Under the pieces are notes generated by a model. It saw only the letters and a list, made by a program, of their open reading frames with translations. It had not been told where the DNA came from and did no database searches. Both the position numbers and the translations under genes were made by a program. DNA of 64,000 nucleotides from Microcebus murinus (Eukaryota > Chordata > Mammalia > Primates > Cheirogaleidae): the NCBI RefSeq assembly GCF_040939455.1, contig NC_134113.1, positions 14,432,501-14,496,500 on the forward strand, given 5' to 3'. Shown one piece after another: positions 23,195 through 33,944 of the stretch (position 1 is its first letter; every line of letters starts with the position of its first letter).

Positions 23195-23302
23195 AGGGTC
23201 TCAGATCTGGAAGCCATTGAAATCGATCCCTTGCATTTTATAAATGACTAAATTGAGATCCAGAGGTAAAGTGACTTAGCCATGATCCTGTGGTTAGCTA
23301 GG
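23195..23302 (-). repeat. MIR SINE core, antisense
   Basis: 'gcattttataaatgactaaa' with 'ttgagatccagaggtaaagt' and 'gacttagccatgatcctgtg' is the reverse complement of the MIR core. It abuts the MER20 at 23304. Confidence 0.6.
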
Positions 23303-23303
23303 C

Positions 23304-23440
23304 CAGTGCTCTCACCTGAGCATCTTGTTCAAATGCAGAATCTGAGTAGCGGGTCTGGGGCGGGGCCTGAGATTCTGCATTTCTGACGAGAGCCCAGGTG
23401 ATGCTGATGCTACTGGTCCCACAGCCAACCTTTGAACATC
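23304..23440 (+). mobile_element. MER20 (hAT-Charlie) DNA transposon
   Basis: 'cagtgctctcacctgagcat' start, then 'ttcaaatgcagaatctgagt', 'gcggggcctgagattctgca', 'tttctgacgagagcccaggt' and 'gatgctgatgctactggtcc', match the MER20 consensus almost throughout. MER20 copies have been reported as enhancers in decidual cells, so presence alone is of some regulatory interest. Confidence 0.88.
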
Positions 23441-24264
23441 AAGACCTCACAGATTCTACAGAGAGAGGACCGGCAGAGAGGAGGCCACAGGCAGAAGCAC
23501 CTGCATTTAGAATTCTATTCTTTTACATCCTTCAGCTCATACCCATTGCACCAATGGGTAGACCAAGGTTTAGAAAGGAAGTATTGATGTTGCATCTACT
23601 CCCCAAGATTTTGCAGAAGTGGGCCCAATTTCCTCCGTTCCTAGGCAGCCTCACAGACATGATCTCAAGGAGTTGTGGCCCACTTTGAACTTCCAGCTCT
23701 TCAAGGTAGGGGCTTCCTTTCCTTTCCTCGGGCTCTGGGCCATCTCTTCACTTGTTGGGGACTCGGCTCATGACGTCGGCCCAGGGGTCTCTAAGTCCCA
23801 GGACCTGAGATTGTCTGGTGGGTGATTTAGGAGCCTGGCAGCCTCTCTCGTCCTATTATGCGGCCTCTGAACATTCCGTCCAAAGGCCTTTTGGCACGCC
23901 ACACGTTTTCAAAATGAAAGGGGGGAAAAATGAACATTGCCTTTGCTCATTTGCCTAATTTAAAAGCATCTAGAAGCTTTTTTTAGAAGAGGGGGGAAAA
24001 AAAAGCCACCATCCATCTGAAACGGAGGAAGCACCTCACCAAGGAGCCGCCAGAGCGGTGGGCACAAGTTCCGCGGGCTGACGCATTCACGGACAAACCC
24101 CGCACCCAGTCTGTCCGTTCCCAGCCCCTTTCAGCTCAGAGACACTGCCTCTTTGGAAGCTCCCCAGCTCGGAGGAAATTGCTTTTTGCTAGGGGGAGGC
24201 CTGAGCCCTCCTCGCCCCACTCGGGCACCAGCGTCCCGCAGTTTCACATGAGCTCAGTGCAGCG
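23441..24264. other. Unclassified intronic sequence
   Basis: About 23915-24010 is purine-rich on one side ('aaatgaaaggggggaaaaat') and then AT-rich. No family is recognised; some of this could be conserved non-coding sequence, but that needs alignment. Confidence 0.45.
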
Positions 24265-24460
24265 CCCAGACATTTATGGAGGGGCTGCTTTACTGCTCGG
24301 TGTCAGGCGCTGCGCCGGGTTTATTCATTCGTTCAACAAAGACCTAGTGATTTAGTGGTAGGGGGAGCCCCCTGCTCCACATTCATCCGCTCAGGCGACG
24401 GTGAGCCACTGGTGGGCACGGTGCCAGGCTCTGGGGACAAGGAAGGGCTGCACGGCCTGG
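24265..24460 (-). repeat. Possible L2 LINE 3' end, antisense
   Basis: 'tttactgctcggtgtcaggc' and 'gttcaacaaagacctagtga', then 'ggtgccaggctctggggaca', resemble antisense L2 3' end segments, possibly two overlapping fragments. Confidence 0.4.
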
Positions 24461-24837
24461 CCGCACCTCGTCCAGCCGGCGAGAGCCTTATCGATGTGTT
24501 GCGAGAAGCAATTGCTCACGGTGATAAGTGATCGCAGTCGAGTGAGATGCTGGGAAGACAGAAAGAGAAAAGGGCTCACTCAGATCCACTTCTCCTCCCG
24601 TCTATCCCGTCGCCACCCCCTAAGCCTGGTCCTCCTCCCTCCCAGCACAACCTGGGGACAGCATGGAGGAGGTGGCAGCTTGACCACTGAGGCTCACAGC
24701 CGACCTGCTCTCTCTCCGCAGGCCTTGGGGGAGGCCGGGTCCTCCCTCCCCCCACCGCCTCCAGCACACACCTTCCGTCTCCCCGGCACCGGCCAGGAGG
24801 GCCCTTTCCCAAACGAGAATCGAGTGGTGTCAGTCCC

Positions 24838-25030
24838 CTACTAAAAATTCTTCCCTGGGCTTCCCACTGTTTGCAGGATGCAATCCAAACCTCTCAGAAT
24901 AGTTCACGAGGCTTTTTTACAGTTTGGCTTCAATCTACTTTTCAGCTCCGGGTCTCCCCCGCCCATCATCCATCCTCCTCTCTCACCGCAGTGACCCTCC
25001 TGGGGCTCCCGGACCACTCAGAGCGAGGGC
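24838..25030 (+). repeat. L2 LINE, sense, 5' segment of a split copy
   Basis: 'gggcttcccactgtttgcag' then 'gatgcaatccaaacctctca' matches L2 'tggcttcccattgcacttagaataaaatccaaactcc'. It is interrupted by an antisense L1 and resumes near 25480. Confidence 0.65.
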
Positions 25031-25039
25031 GTCCGTGTC

Positions 25040-25385
25040 TTAAAAAAAAACCTATTTTTTATTGCGGAAATGTTCCAAGGTGCACAAAAGCAGAGAGCGT
25101 GATGTGCAGAGCCCCTGCGACCCGTGGTCCAGCCCAGGACGTGCCCGCCACGCCCCTCGGGCTCCCACCGACACCCCACACCGGATTATTTTAAAGCAAA
25201 TCCAAGACATTGTGTCCTTTCATCTGAAAATACTTCAGTATGTATTTCTGAAAGATGAAAACAGTTCATTTTTTTTTGAGGCTCCAAATTTGTTGAGGAA
25301 AATATGCCAAAATAGGATAAGCAAATTTGCGGTGCAGTTTTAATGTGTACATTTAACCAAGAGATGTTTTTAGCACACACCCACC
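25040..25385 (-). mobile_element. L1M LINE 3' UTR, antisense, nested in L2
   Basis: 'ttttattgcggaaatgttcc', 'ttttaaagcaaatccaagac', 'aaaatacttcagtatgtatt' and 'aatgtgtacatttaaccaag' correspond to the reverse complement of an old L1 3' UTR. It splits the sense L2 into two parts, so it inserted after the L2. Confidence 0.55.
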
Positions 25386-25386
25386 T

Positions 25387-25404
25387 ACACACACACACAC
25401 ACAC
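25387..25404. repeat. CA dinucleotide microsatellite
   Basis: About nine consecutive CA units at the right edge of the nested L1 fragment. Confidence 0.9.
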
Positions 25405-25479
25405 AGAGTGCAAGGACTGTGTGTCTACCCTCGTTTGGAGAGAGCATTAAAGAATCAATATTTGAGGTTCTTCTTAAAC

Positions 25480-25875
25480 GTGAAGCCCTGGCCAGCCCTG
25501 CCCTGCCGGGGCACCCTCCACCGACCTTCTCTCCCTGTGGTCGGCCCGATGTTTCCTGAATCCTCAGGAACTCTCTCACCTCTGCGCCTTTCCCCTTGTG
25601 CGTGCTACTGCCTAGAACGCCCTTTCCTCTCCTTGGCAAACTCATGCTTGACTGGCAAAGCCCAATGCAAATGTCACCTTGCGTACTGCCTAATGCCCCT
25701 CTTCCAGCAACCTCCTCTCCCCACAGACGGCCACTCTCACAGCACTTTCCTCCTTCTTCTCTCGAATGTTTACATTTCTGAGTGGAAATCATCCTCCACC
25801 AGCCCGTGAGCCCCTCAAGGGTAGCGTCTGGTCCTCGCTGTGTGCCCCGGGGCCAGTGTCAGAGGCAGGCTGGTC
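25480..25875 (+). repeat. L2 LINE, sense, 3' segment of a split copy
   Basis: 'tctgcgcctttccccttgtg' and 'ctactgcctagaacgccctt', 'gcaaatgtcacc', then 'gtgagcccctcaagggtagc' are L2 3' segments in the right order after the 24838 fragment. Together they show one L2 copy interrupted by an L1. Confidence 0.72.
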
Positions 25876-27149
25876 CCCAAGCACAGATTTTGGATTCAGC
25901 CTCAGGAGGACAAGTTATTTAATTTGGCCTCGTGCTCCCGCTTGTGAATAAGGCTAATGCTTAGCCCCGGACGGGCTCTCCTGATGTCTGCACAGCGCAG
26001 CGCCTGCGGCAGAGCCCCACGTGGGGACAGGAATAGTTGCTGGCCTCTGTGGTCAGGTGTCAGCAACGGCTCCTTCCTTAACAGGGCCCCTCTGCCGGAG
26101 ACACACCTCACCCTTTGGCACCAGGCCCCAGGCTCGTCTGTGTCCTGGTAGTTTTCCCCTGTGTGAGACACTCTGGAAGTTTCCTGCCCAACCTGCAGCA
26201 GGGGGCTGTGCAGCCCGGCTCCCTCACCTCCTGCCCCCTCGCAAGAGAGAGGCCTGGGAGCCCCTGCCTCCCCTCAAGGTCCCCTCCACAGCAGCTCAGC
26301 CCTGTCTCACCTGCGCCTGCTCCTGGCTGGGGTCAAGGCAGTGCCCTTCTCTCCCACCAGCTTGCACTGGGCTCCGGCCATCCCGCCATCCCTGGAAACC
26401 ACGGGTGCCCGGGACGGCTCCATCTGCCGGGCCAGACACGCCCCAGGTGATGCCTCCTTCACCTGAGGAAGGCATGGACACCCCGGCCCTGGCCCATTGA
26501 TCTCCCTCCACCTGTCACTGAGATGCTGTCCCTGTCCCAGCTGAGCACCCCTCCCCCCAGTGCCGCAGAAGCAGCCCCGGACCGGCCCTCCTCTCCCCAA
26601 ATCTCCACTCCCTGCAGACGAGGGGGGGAAAGAAGCCTGTTTTCTGTCTTCTCTGCACACTGGAGTGATGCTTCGGACACAGGGGTGTTGAAAGCAGCTT
26701 CAGGGCCAACCTTTCAGGACAACTATCGTTCCTTTATTGGCGTGAACATCCCTCTATCGCCCCTCTACACGCTGAGAGCACGCTTCCCCCGGCCACTGTT
26801 CCCACTCCTCCAGAATGAGGAGAGCTGCGCAGAGCATCGGTCCTCCCTCCCCAACCGATCCTGGTGGTTCTCACGGGTCACTTGGAGGACGAAAGGAGAT
26901 AAATGCTTAGCAGGGCGTCTAGCACCGCCAGCTCCCAGTAAATGCTGGGGGCCGTTTTTAGGCATCCGACCTTTCTTCCCCATTGGCGGTATTGTTTTCA
27001 ACATTGGTCTGGGATTTGCAGAATAAAAGGCTCTTTGGAGTCTGGGCAAGCACAGTATGTGTTCCATAAAAAATGTTTTAAAGTGGAGAAGACAGGATGG
27101 AACAGAGCTACTGCTGGATTGGAAGGGGGCCCTGCCTGGAGTTTAATGC
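25876..27149. other. GC-rich unclassified sequence
   Basis: A weak sense MIR may lie at 25876-25990. A MIR 3' end is at 26885-26945 ('gataaatgcttagcagggcg' then 'cagctcccagtaaatgctgg'). The 167-codon frame at 26523-27026 and others have no recognisable homology. Confidence 0.45.
26885..26945 (+). repeat. MIR 3' end fragment, sense
   Basis: 'aaatgcttagcagggcgtct' and 'agctcccagtaaatgctgg' fit the 'aagcgcttagaacagtgcctggcac..tcaataaatg' end. Confidence 0.5.
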
Positions 27150-27310
27150 TTGGTTTCATGGCTTCCTGTTTATAGCCTTGCGCCTCAGTTTCCTTGTGTA
27201 TAAAGTGGAGGCAATTTCCTTTCCCTTGTGTAGCTCATTAATAATATCTTCAAAGGCAGAGTGCAGTGGAGATTTAAGGATTTCACTGGAATTGGCCTGC
27301 CCATAGTCTA
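27150..27310 (+). repeat. MIR SINE core, sense
   Basis: 'gccttgcgcctcagtttcct' and 'tgtgtataaagtggaggcaa' are the CTCAGTTTCC box and its downstream flank. The frame at 27156-27347 on minus is composition only. Confidence 0.6.
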
Positions 27311-27799
27311 GTCTCTGCCTCGTGAGCCTCAGTTTCCCCCTTTGCACGATAAGGGAGCTCTTGCACTGGTTGGTCTGTGAGTCCCTGCCTGACCGCCACA
27401 GGTAGGACAGGGCTCATCTCTCCGTCTGGTCAGGACAGACCCTGGCGTAGGGTAATGGGGAGGACTGGAGGGCTCGGTGGCTGGGGTAACCCTCAAGGGG
27501 TCAGCAAATCCCTCTGCTGTGTCCACGCAGAGCTGCCTGACCCCAGCCCCAGGAAGGAGCTGGAGTGACCTTTGTCTGTCTTTCCCTTCCGGGTCAGATC
27601 AGCATCTCGGGCCGTCTTTCCCCGTTGCCAGTACACACCCACCTGCTGCAGATACGTGGCCACACGGGTAACCCATCAAACCCCTGCCAACCTCGAACAT
27701 GGAAGCCCAGCTTCCTCCTGGCCGGTGTCGCCGTGGGAAGCTGAGAGCAAGGAAGGAGTGCGGCAGAGCAGCAGTTGCAGGAGTGCTGGGTCACCAATG
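27311..27799. other. Unclassified intronic sequence
   Basis: A second short 'gcctcagtttccccctttgc' box occurs at about 27328, perhaps a second MIR piece. Otherwise nothing is recognised. Confidence 0.45.
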
Positions 27800-28055
27800 A
27801 TAATGCCCAGCGCCGGCATGAATCTAGTGTGCCCTGTGTGCCCAGCTGAGTGCTGTATGTAGATTAGCTCACTTAAACCCTGAGACAACCCGTGAGGAGC
27901 ATACTATTTTTACCCCTATTTATAAATGCAGAACTTGAGGCACAGAGAAGTGAAGCAACTTGTCCAAGGACACACAGCTCAGCAGCGGTAGAGCTGAGAT
28001 TACAGCCTGTACTTTTAGGCACTCACTAACCTCTGCAGCCTCTTCCATAGGTGGA
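27800..28055 (-). repeat. MIR SINE, antisense, near full length
   Basis: 'gtagattagctcacttaaac', 'gaacttgaggcacagagaag' and 'tgtccaaggacacacagctc', then 'gagctgagattacagcctgt', are consecutive reverse-complement segments. Confidence 0.85.
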
Positions 28056-28194
28056 AGGGAGGACAAAGGAGAGACTAAAGAAAGTGTGGGGTGCCCTGGT
28101 GGGGGGCTGTATAACAACAGAGACCCCAAGAGAGCACCAGTCCCCTGGAATGGCAGAAGCTCAATGCCAGGGAGAAGACACCTCTAAAAGGTAG

Positions 28195-28350
28195 CCCAGT
28201 CAATACATAATAATGATGGTGCTGATAATAATAGCAGCTGATGTTTATACAGCTCTCACCACATTCACTCAATGAATCCAACCAAATACTCACCGAGCAC
28301 CTGCTCCGTGCCGGGCAAGCGGTGAGCAGAGTGAATACCAGCATGGAAAT
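28195..28350 (-). repeat. MIR/L2 3' fragments, antisense
   Basis: 'aataatgatggtgctgataa' and 'taatagcagctgatgtttat' resemble a MIR 3' end in antisense. 'ccgagcacctgctccgtgcc' with 'gggcaagcggtgagcagag' is the antisense L2 terminus. Confidence 0.55.
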
Positions 28351-29774
28351 AAGCATGGATATAAGTACATAAGGGCGAATCTAATTTTAGCTTTGTTGGT
28401 AGGATTAAGTCCATACCTGAAAGCTTCCTCCCTGAATGGCTTCAAAGTTAGCCATGGCTTAAGAGCATTCGGAAAGTTAAGGTCATTTTCAGAAGGGAGG
28501 GGGCCATGGCCTTGTAAGGCAGAGGGACAACCAGACATAAATTTCTCTCTTTCACCCAGGGCATGGGTACCCAATACCAATATTTCTCCATACTTGTTTC
28601 TCTGCTCCCAACACTACTGACACTAAATATGTGGGTTTTCCATACCAAGAAATTGTCCGATTCCCTGTGGACACCTACTGGGTGTCCTGCCATTTAATTC
28701 AATTCTGACACTAGCTGTGGAGTTGGCACAGACCCCTCGTTTTATGGGCTCAGTCCCACAAGACCAGCCCCACTTCCATTAGGTGCAAGCAGTGGGCACC
28801 CAGCGTACCTATGCTTTTATCTGACTTGGCCACACACTGGGGTTCCCACAACTCCCTCCTCGTGTTCGATACTTTGCCACGTTGGCTTACGTAGGGAGGC
28901 GTTTTGCTTCCATGCATTGTTTCACCGCAAGGGATATTACAAAGGATACAAAGAGCAGCACATGAAGAGGTTCACAGGGTGAGGTCCAGAAGGGTCCCGA
29001 GCACAGGAGTTTCTGTCCCTGTGGAGTTGGGGTGTGCCACCCTCCCGGAAAATGGATGTGTTCACCAACGCAGAAGCTCTCCAACCTTGTAGTTTAGGAA
29101 TTTTTATGGAGGCATGATCCATTATTCACTCGATCTCCAGTCCCTCTCTTCTCCCCGGGGGGACAGAGAGGATGGGGCTGAAAGTTCTAAGCTTCTCGTC
29201 ACTGCTTGGTCTGTCTCGTGACATCCCCATCCTGAAGCTATTTATGAGCCCACCAAGAGTCGCCTCATCAGAACGCATCTGTATCTTTTAGGAAATTACA
29301 AGGGTTTTAGGAACTCTGTGTCAGGAACTGGGGGCAGAGACCAAACATATATTTCTCATCACGTCACTGGCCCCTAAACATTCTCCCCTCTTAGCCCTTC
29401 TCTTTATTAACTTGTTCATGGGATGCTAAAGTCAGTAGGATGAGCCAGAAGCAGAGATCTTGCTCACCCCAGTAGTACTAAAGGTCTAGCTCACGCCCTC
29501 TGCTTGCAAAGGGCTGAAGACACAGCAGGGAGTGAGGCCAACAGGGTTTGACAACACGGGGCAGCCCAGCACCTGCAAGCTAGTGTTGGCTAGCCAGGAA
29601 AATTCCTCCGTGCTCCCAAGTGTTAGAAACTCATGAGATGCCTAGCTGGGTGTTGTAATTATTTCTGACCCAAGGCATCGCTAAAGCATTACCTGTGCTC
29701 TCAGATTTGCTAGGACATTCATTTGGCTTCATGGTTTGCAGTCGCTGGAAACACACATCCGGGTCATTCCAAAA
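28351..29774. other. Unclassified intronic sequence
   Basis: About 1.4 kb with ordinary base composition. No repeat family, RNA gene or coding exon is recognised on either strand. Confidence 0.5.
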
Positions 29775-30190
29775 TATATTTAATAGTCAGACACCATCCA
29801 TACAATGGAATATCATGTGGTGATAAAAAGGAATGAAGTTCCAATACATGCTACAACGTGGATGAACCTTGAAAACACATTCAAAGTCAAAGAAGGCAGT
29901 CACGAAAGCCACCTATTGTATGAGTCCATGTGTGTTAAATGTCCAGAACAGGCAAGTCTGTAGAAACAGAGAGTAGACTATTGGTTATCGGGGGCTAAAG
30001 GGAGCCCCCGAGGAATAGTGAAGGGCTAATAATATGTTTCTTTTTGAGTGAGGAGAACTTTCTGAAATCAGGGGTGGTGGTTGCATGACTCTTTGAATAA
30101 ACTGTAAGCACTGCCTTGTACACTTTAAGAAGAGTGAATTTTATGGTCTGTGGATTTTATCTCAATAAAACTATAAAATTACAGTTTTAA
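29775..30190 (+). mobile_element. L1M LINE 3' end, sense
   Basis: 'catacaatggaatatcatgt', 'catgctacaacgtggatgaa', 'aaatgtccagaacaggcaag', 'ctttaagaagagtgaatttt' and 'ggattttatctcaataaaac' are the L1M 3' UTR in order. It is the opposite orientation relative of the copy at 7975-8530. Confidence 0.87.
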
Positions 30191-30584
30191 ACAGTTTAAA
30201 AATTCAGGCAGCATCTCTGCAGCTATGGTGAGTCAGATTTCACTAGACTAAATAAAAAGTTGTACAAGATTTATAGGATAAAAACCAGACAGGGTGCCAT
30301 CATCAGAGTTTGAGCCTATTTCTGCACAGGAAAATAAACACATAGAATCATTCTATATATGAGCAATATCAGATAAATCTATTATATCAATTTAATGATA
30401 ACTTTTTAAATAACTTCAAAACAGATATTTATAATAAATAGTACAAAAAGAAAAACTTTTTAAAAGAAAGAAATGGTCATAGCTGTATCAGGTGGTAATT
30501 TGAGGGTTTTTTTTGGTATTGATTTTAAGTGATTGTCAGTTTACATGACCCCTAAGACTTTCTGGCTAGGATCCAGATATATAT
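30191..30584. other. AT-rich unclassified sequence
   Basis: This may be further decayed L1. Phrases like 'tattatatcaatttaatgat' carry no diagnostic motif. Confidence 0.4.
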
Positions 30585-30775
30585 AACATGCATTGTACGT
30601 GCAAACTCAAATCTTCACAATAACCTTAATTTCTGCGGTGTGTATTCCCATTTACAGATAAAATAACTGAGACTGGAAGGCTACATAACTACTTCCTGTA
30701 GGAAGTGACACTAATAGTAGTTAAACCCAAGTCTGTCTGGCTTCAAGTCTATATCCCCTCTTCCACTTCATTCCA
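30585..30775 (-). repeat. MIR SINE, antisense
   Basis: 'cttcacaataaccttaattt', 'cccatttacagataaaataa' and 'ctgagactggaaggctacat', then 'cccaagtctgtctggcttca', are reverse-complement MIR segments. Confidence 0.75.
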
Positions 30776-30905
30776 TAGCAGTACACAAATAGCGTTTCCC
30801 TGAACCGGAGGAAATGATATCACCCTTGGCCCAAGCAAATGGCATCTGTTCTACGCAACACCAACAACAGTGCCTTTAAATAAAATGTTACATTTATCTT
30901 TAATC

Positions 30906-31210
30906 TTTTTTTTTTTTTTTCATTAGAGACAGGGTCTCGCTCGGTCACCAAGGCTGAAGTACAGTGGTGTGATCATAGCTCACAGCAGCCTCAAACTCCC
31001 AGGCTTTAAGCAATCCTCCCACCTCAGCCTCCGAGTAGCTGGGACTACAGGTGCACGCCACCACACCCGGCCAATATTTTTTATTATTTGTAGAGACGGG
31101 GTCTCACTATGCTGCCCAGGCTGGTCTCAAACTCCTGGCCTCCAGCAATACCTCCAGACTCAGCCTCCCAAGGTGCTGCGATTACAGGCACGAGCCACTT
31201 GCACCTGGCC
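30906..31210 (-). repeat. Alu SINE, AluJ-like, antisense
   Basis: Poly-T then 'gagacagggtctcgctcggt' to 'cttgcacctggcc'. The linker reads 'ccaatattttttattatttg' with no TTGGCCAATTAATTTC block, so this copy belongs to an older Alu type than the other four. A 13-base target-site duplication 'tatctttaatctt' flanks it (30895-30907 and 31211-31223). Confidence 0.95.
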
Positions 31211-31223
31211 TATCTTTAATCTT

Positions 31224-32149
31224 AAAATATATATGTGGAGATAAACTGAAGCAAAGAAATGTGGAGACTGGCGTAGTATGGTTTTATTTAGCTGTTTTCT
31301 GAAGTGACTAAGAAGAGACACGGGGATTTCCCATGTTTAGGATGGGGCTGCTCCCCACCTAGAGCTGGGGGCGGAACAAGACCGTCAAGGAAAGTAAGTG
31401 ACGTGGCCAACGCAGAGAGGTGAGACCCGGTGGCTGCACGCATGCGGGGCGCCTGGTGGCCTTCAGCACCCCATCAGTCAGCCCGTTCAGAGTCACAGCT
31501 TGGCAGGGGTGCCGCCTGCCTTGTGAGTGTCACCCAGGAGGAACCTCAGGAAAGCCGGAGCCCGGCCTGCACCATAAACCCCACACAGGCAAGCGCGAGA
31601 GAAGCGTATTTGCAGACCAATATTGCCGTCCTATCAGCTTGTTTATTTTTGGCTATTCCGTTTCTCAGGGAAACAGGAAACGTAAGAGAAAGAAATGTTT
31701 GTTTTTCGGTAGGGCAGGTCTAGTTTAATTTTTCTAAATATGCTACCAGTATTTTTCCAAGACACACTAGGAGTAGGAAGCCCAGGATGCCGAGAGCTCA
31801 GAGGCGGGATGGCGAGGGCAGAGGGCTGTGGGCTGGGCAGTGAGACCACAGCCCTCCTCCCCAAACGCTTCCCCGGCCCTGCCGTGCGCCCGGCCTGGTC
31901 TAGGGCCGTCTCAGAAGGAAGCAGGCGGGCGGGATCCCTATCTTGGGCACCTGGGTGGGTGGTGGGGCCGTTCGGTGACTGAGGTTGGGATACAGGAAGA
32001 GGAGGGAGCACTTTTGCTGGGCAGTTTGTGCAGCTGTTTGGAGACGTTGGGTCGCAGGTGACTGCGGGACCAGCTGGGGCCGGGTTCAGGGGGCAGGGCT
32101 GTGATTTGGGGGAGGCCTGCATGCCCAGCAATGAGCAGCACCAGACACG
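31224..32149. other. Unclassified GC-rich sequence
   Basis: It includes 'tatttttggctattccgttt' near 31640, then GC- and CpG-rich sequence from about 31780. No repeat family or exon is recognised. Confidence 0.45.
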
Positions 32150-32570
32150 GGACCCCCGGCTTCCCGTGGAGCTCACAGTCTAGCGAGGGCATCCGAGACT
32201 CCTCGCGCAAGCGCACAGGTGAATCCAAAGTGGCAGAAGAGCTAAGAAGGAGAGGCGAGCAGGCTGTCACCTAGGCAGGAAAGAGAAAGCCAGCCCCTTG
32301 GGGACGTGGCAGTGGAGCTGCCATCTGGAGCATGGATAAGAGTTGACGTAAGAAGAGGAGCAGGGACTGTGTTCCAGGCAATGACAGCAGCACATGCAAA
32401 GGCCCTGTGGCCAGAGGAAGCAGAGCTGGCGTCAGGGTCGGAGAGAAAGCCAGTGAGGCTGGGACGGAGAGGCAGATGGGGGAGTGGGGTTAGATGGGGC
32501 AGGGCAGATGGTGGGGGCCAGACCACGCAGAGCCCTGGAAGCCATGGCTGCGAGGTTTGTCTTGACATAG
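32150..32570 (-). repeat. L2 LINE, antisense
   Basis: 'gtggagctcacagtctagcg', 'gcacatgcaaaggccctgtg' and 'gccagaccacgcagagccct' are the antisense L2 segments that in good copies read 'gcaagtgcaaaggccctgagg' and 'ccagatcatgtagggcctt'. Confidence 0.75.
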
Positions 32571-33129
32571 TTTGCCTTTACACATTTTATTCATCTAGGT
32601 GGCATTTTGTGGATTTCTCACAACATGAAGGGTTAGAAAGGACTTTCAAAGGTCTTCCCGCCCATTCTGCTCCCTCCTGACAGGAGTGTCTTTCCGTGGG
32701 GTGCTTAAAATTCCAAGGAGAGCCTGTCGGATACTGCACACCAAGGTTAAGCTTTATTAAGCAGCTGTCCGGATGTTTCTGTTCTCTGCTTTGAATGTAT
32801 CTTTTATAGATGCCTGTGACAAACCCCATTTCCGAGCTGCCCCATTTCTGTCAAAGGCGTCATCGTGCTCCCTGCCTACAACCCGGGCCTCGGGCTTCCT
32901 TCCTCCTGCCCTCGCCTTCCTGCTTCCAAGGAGGACCAGCCGTTCACGTGCCCCTGACGCGGAGGGGACCGGAGCAAGGACTCGTGGCCGTCCTTCTCCA
33001 TGCCAGCCCCTGGGCGTCCTCTACCACCGGCCGAGCCTCTCCGCCAGCAGGGACCACCTCCCCTGGGACCAACACCCGCCATAACGTCCATCCCTCCCAC
33101 CCATCGCTGGGATTCTCGTGATCTTCCTA
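32571..33129. other. Unclassified, increasingly CpG-rich sequence
   Basis: CpG frequency rises from about 32930. No repeat or coding exon is recognised. Confidence 0.45.
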
Positions 33130-33255
33130 GTTGGGGGCTGTGGAAACTGAGTCCCAGGGTGGCCAGTGACTCGTCCAAGAGCTCGTAGCCATAGTGCGGG
33201 AATCAGGGGTGAACCCGCGTCCTTCTGGCTCCAAGGTCCCCACCACGGCCACCTG
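33130..33255 (-). repeat. MIR SINE, antisense
   Basis: 'gtggaaactgagtcccaggg' and 'tgactcgtccaagagctcgt', then 'aacccgcgtccttctggctc', are the antisense MIR core with many C/G substitutions. Confidence 0.6.
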
Positions 33256-33620
33256 GCCTGCCCCGCTCGGCTGTGACAGTGGCCGGTCTCGCCCTAGCGG
33301 GTCTGCTGCCCCCACCGCTCACTCCAGTCGAATCACACGAGCGGCCCAGGTCTGGGCACACGGGAGACACTCCATGGCCGCGGCCGGGCTGCCCAGAGGC
33401 GACACCACGCCGGGCAAGGGCAGCGGCTCTGGCCGAACGCCCGCTGCTCCGCTTCCGTGCTGAGAGAGCTGAGGCAAGAAACCTCGCCCCTCTTTGCCCG
33501 TATTTCCTGGCACTTAAAATGGGGCAGAAATAGGGACTGCCCCATAGAAGCGTCGAGAGGCATAAACGAGGCGACGCAGGCAAAGTGCCTAGCGCCATGC
33601 CCGGCACGCATGAGAAATGG
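33190..33620. promoter_or_regulatory. CpG-island-like interval inside the intron
   Basis: Counting by eye I find about 36 CpG in roughly 415 bases. By rough arithmetic the GC content is above 60% and the observed/expected CpG ratio is about 0.8. Examples are 'atggccgcggccgggctgcc' and 'aaacgaggcgacgcaggca'. It overlaps parts of two MIRs. No TATA box, start site or exon can be assigned. It could be an orphan intragenic island, an enhancer, or CpG retained by biased gene conversion. Confidence 0.5.
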
Positions 33621-33640
33621 GACCTGTCATTATCACAGCT
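33460..33640 (+). repeat. MIR SINE, sense, CpG-rich copy
   Basis: 'gaggcataaacgaggcgacg' and 'caaagtgcctagcgccatgc' then 'ccggcacgcatgagaa' follow the MIR 3' half (GAGGATTAAATGAG.. GCGCTTAG..GCCTGGCAC). It has kept more CpG than other MIRs in the window. Confidence 0.6.
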
Positions 33641-33944
33641 TCCAGAACAATCTTCCCCAAACCTGCCTTGTGCACATCTGCCTCACAGTGTCCACACCCT
33701 CTGCTGGGCTCGGAGGTCCAGACTCCCGCCTCTGGTGCTGGGTCCCCACAAGCTGTGACCCCCCGTCCTCCCTCCTCCCGCTGCCTCCCCAGCAGTCCTT
33801 CCGCTCCACCCAACCTTATCGGCTCCTTGTCCCCAGTGCTTTCTGACTCCGCCTGTTTGCACGGGATGTATCCCGCCTGCCGTGGGAGGCTTGTCTGACA
33901 CCCGTTCTGCATGCCTCATACAGAGCGTCTGCACGTGCAGGGCC
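33641..33944. other. Unclassified intronic sequence
   Basis: C-rich sequence with no recognisable repeat or exon. Confidence 0.45.
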
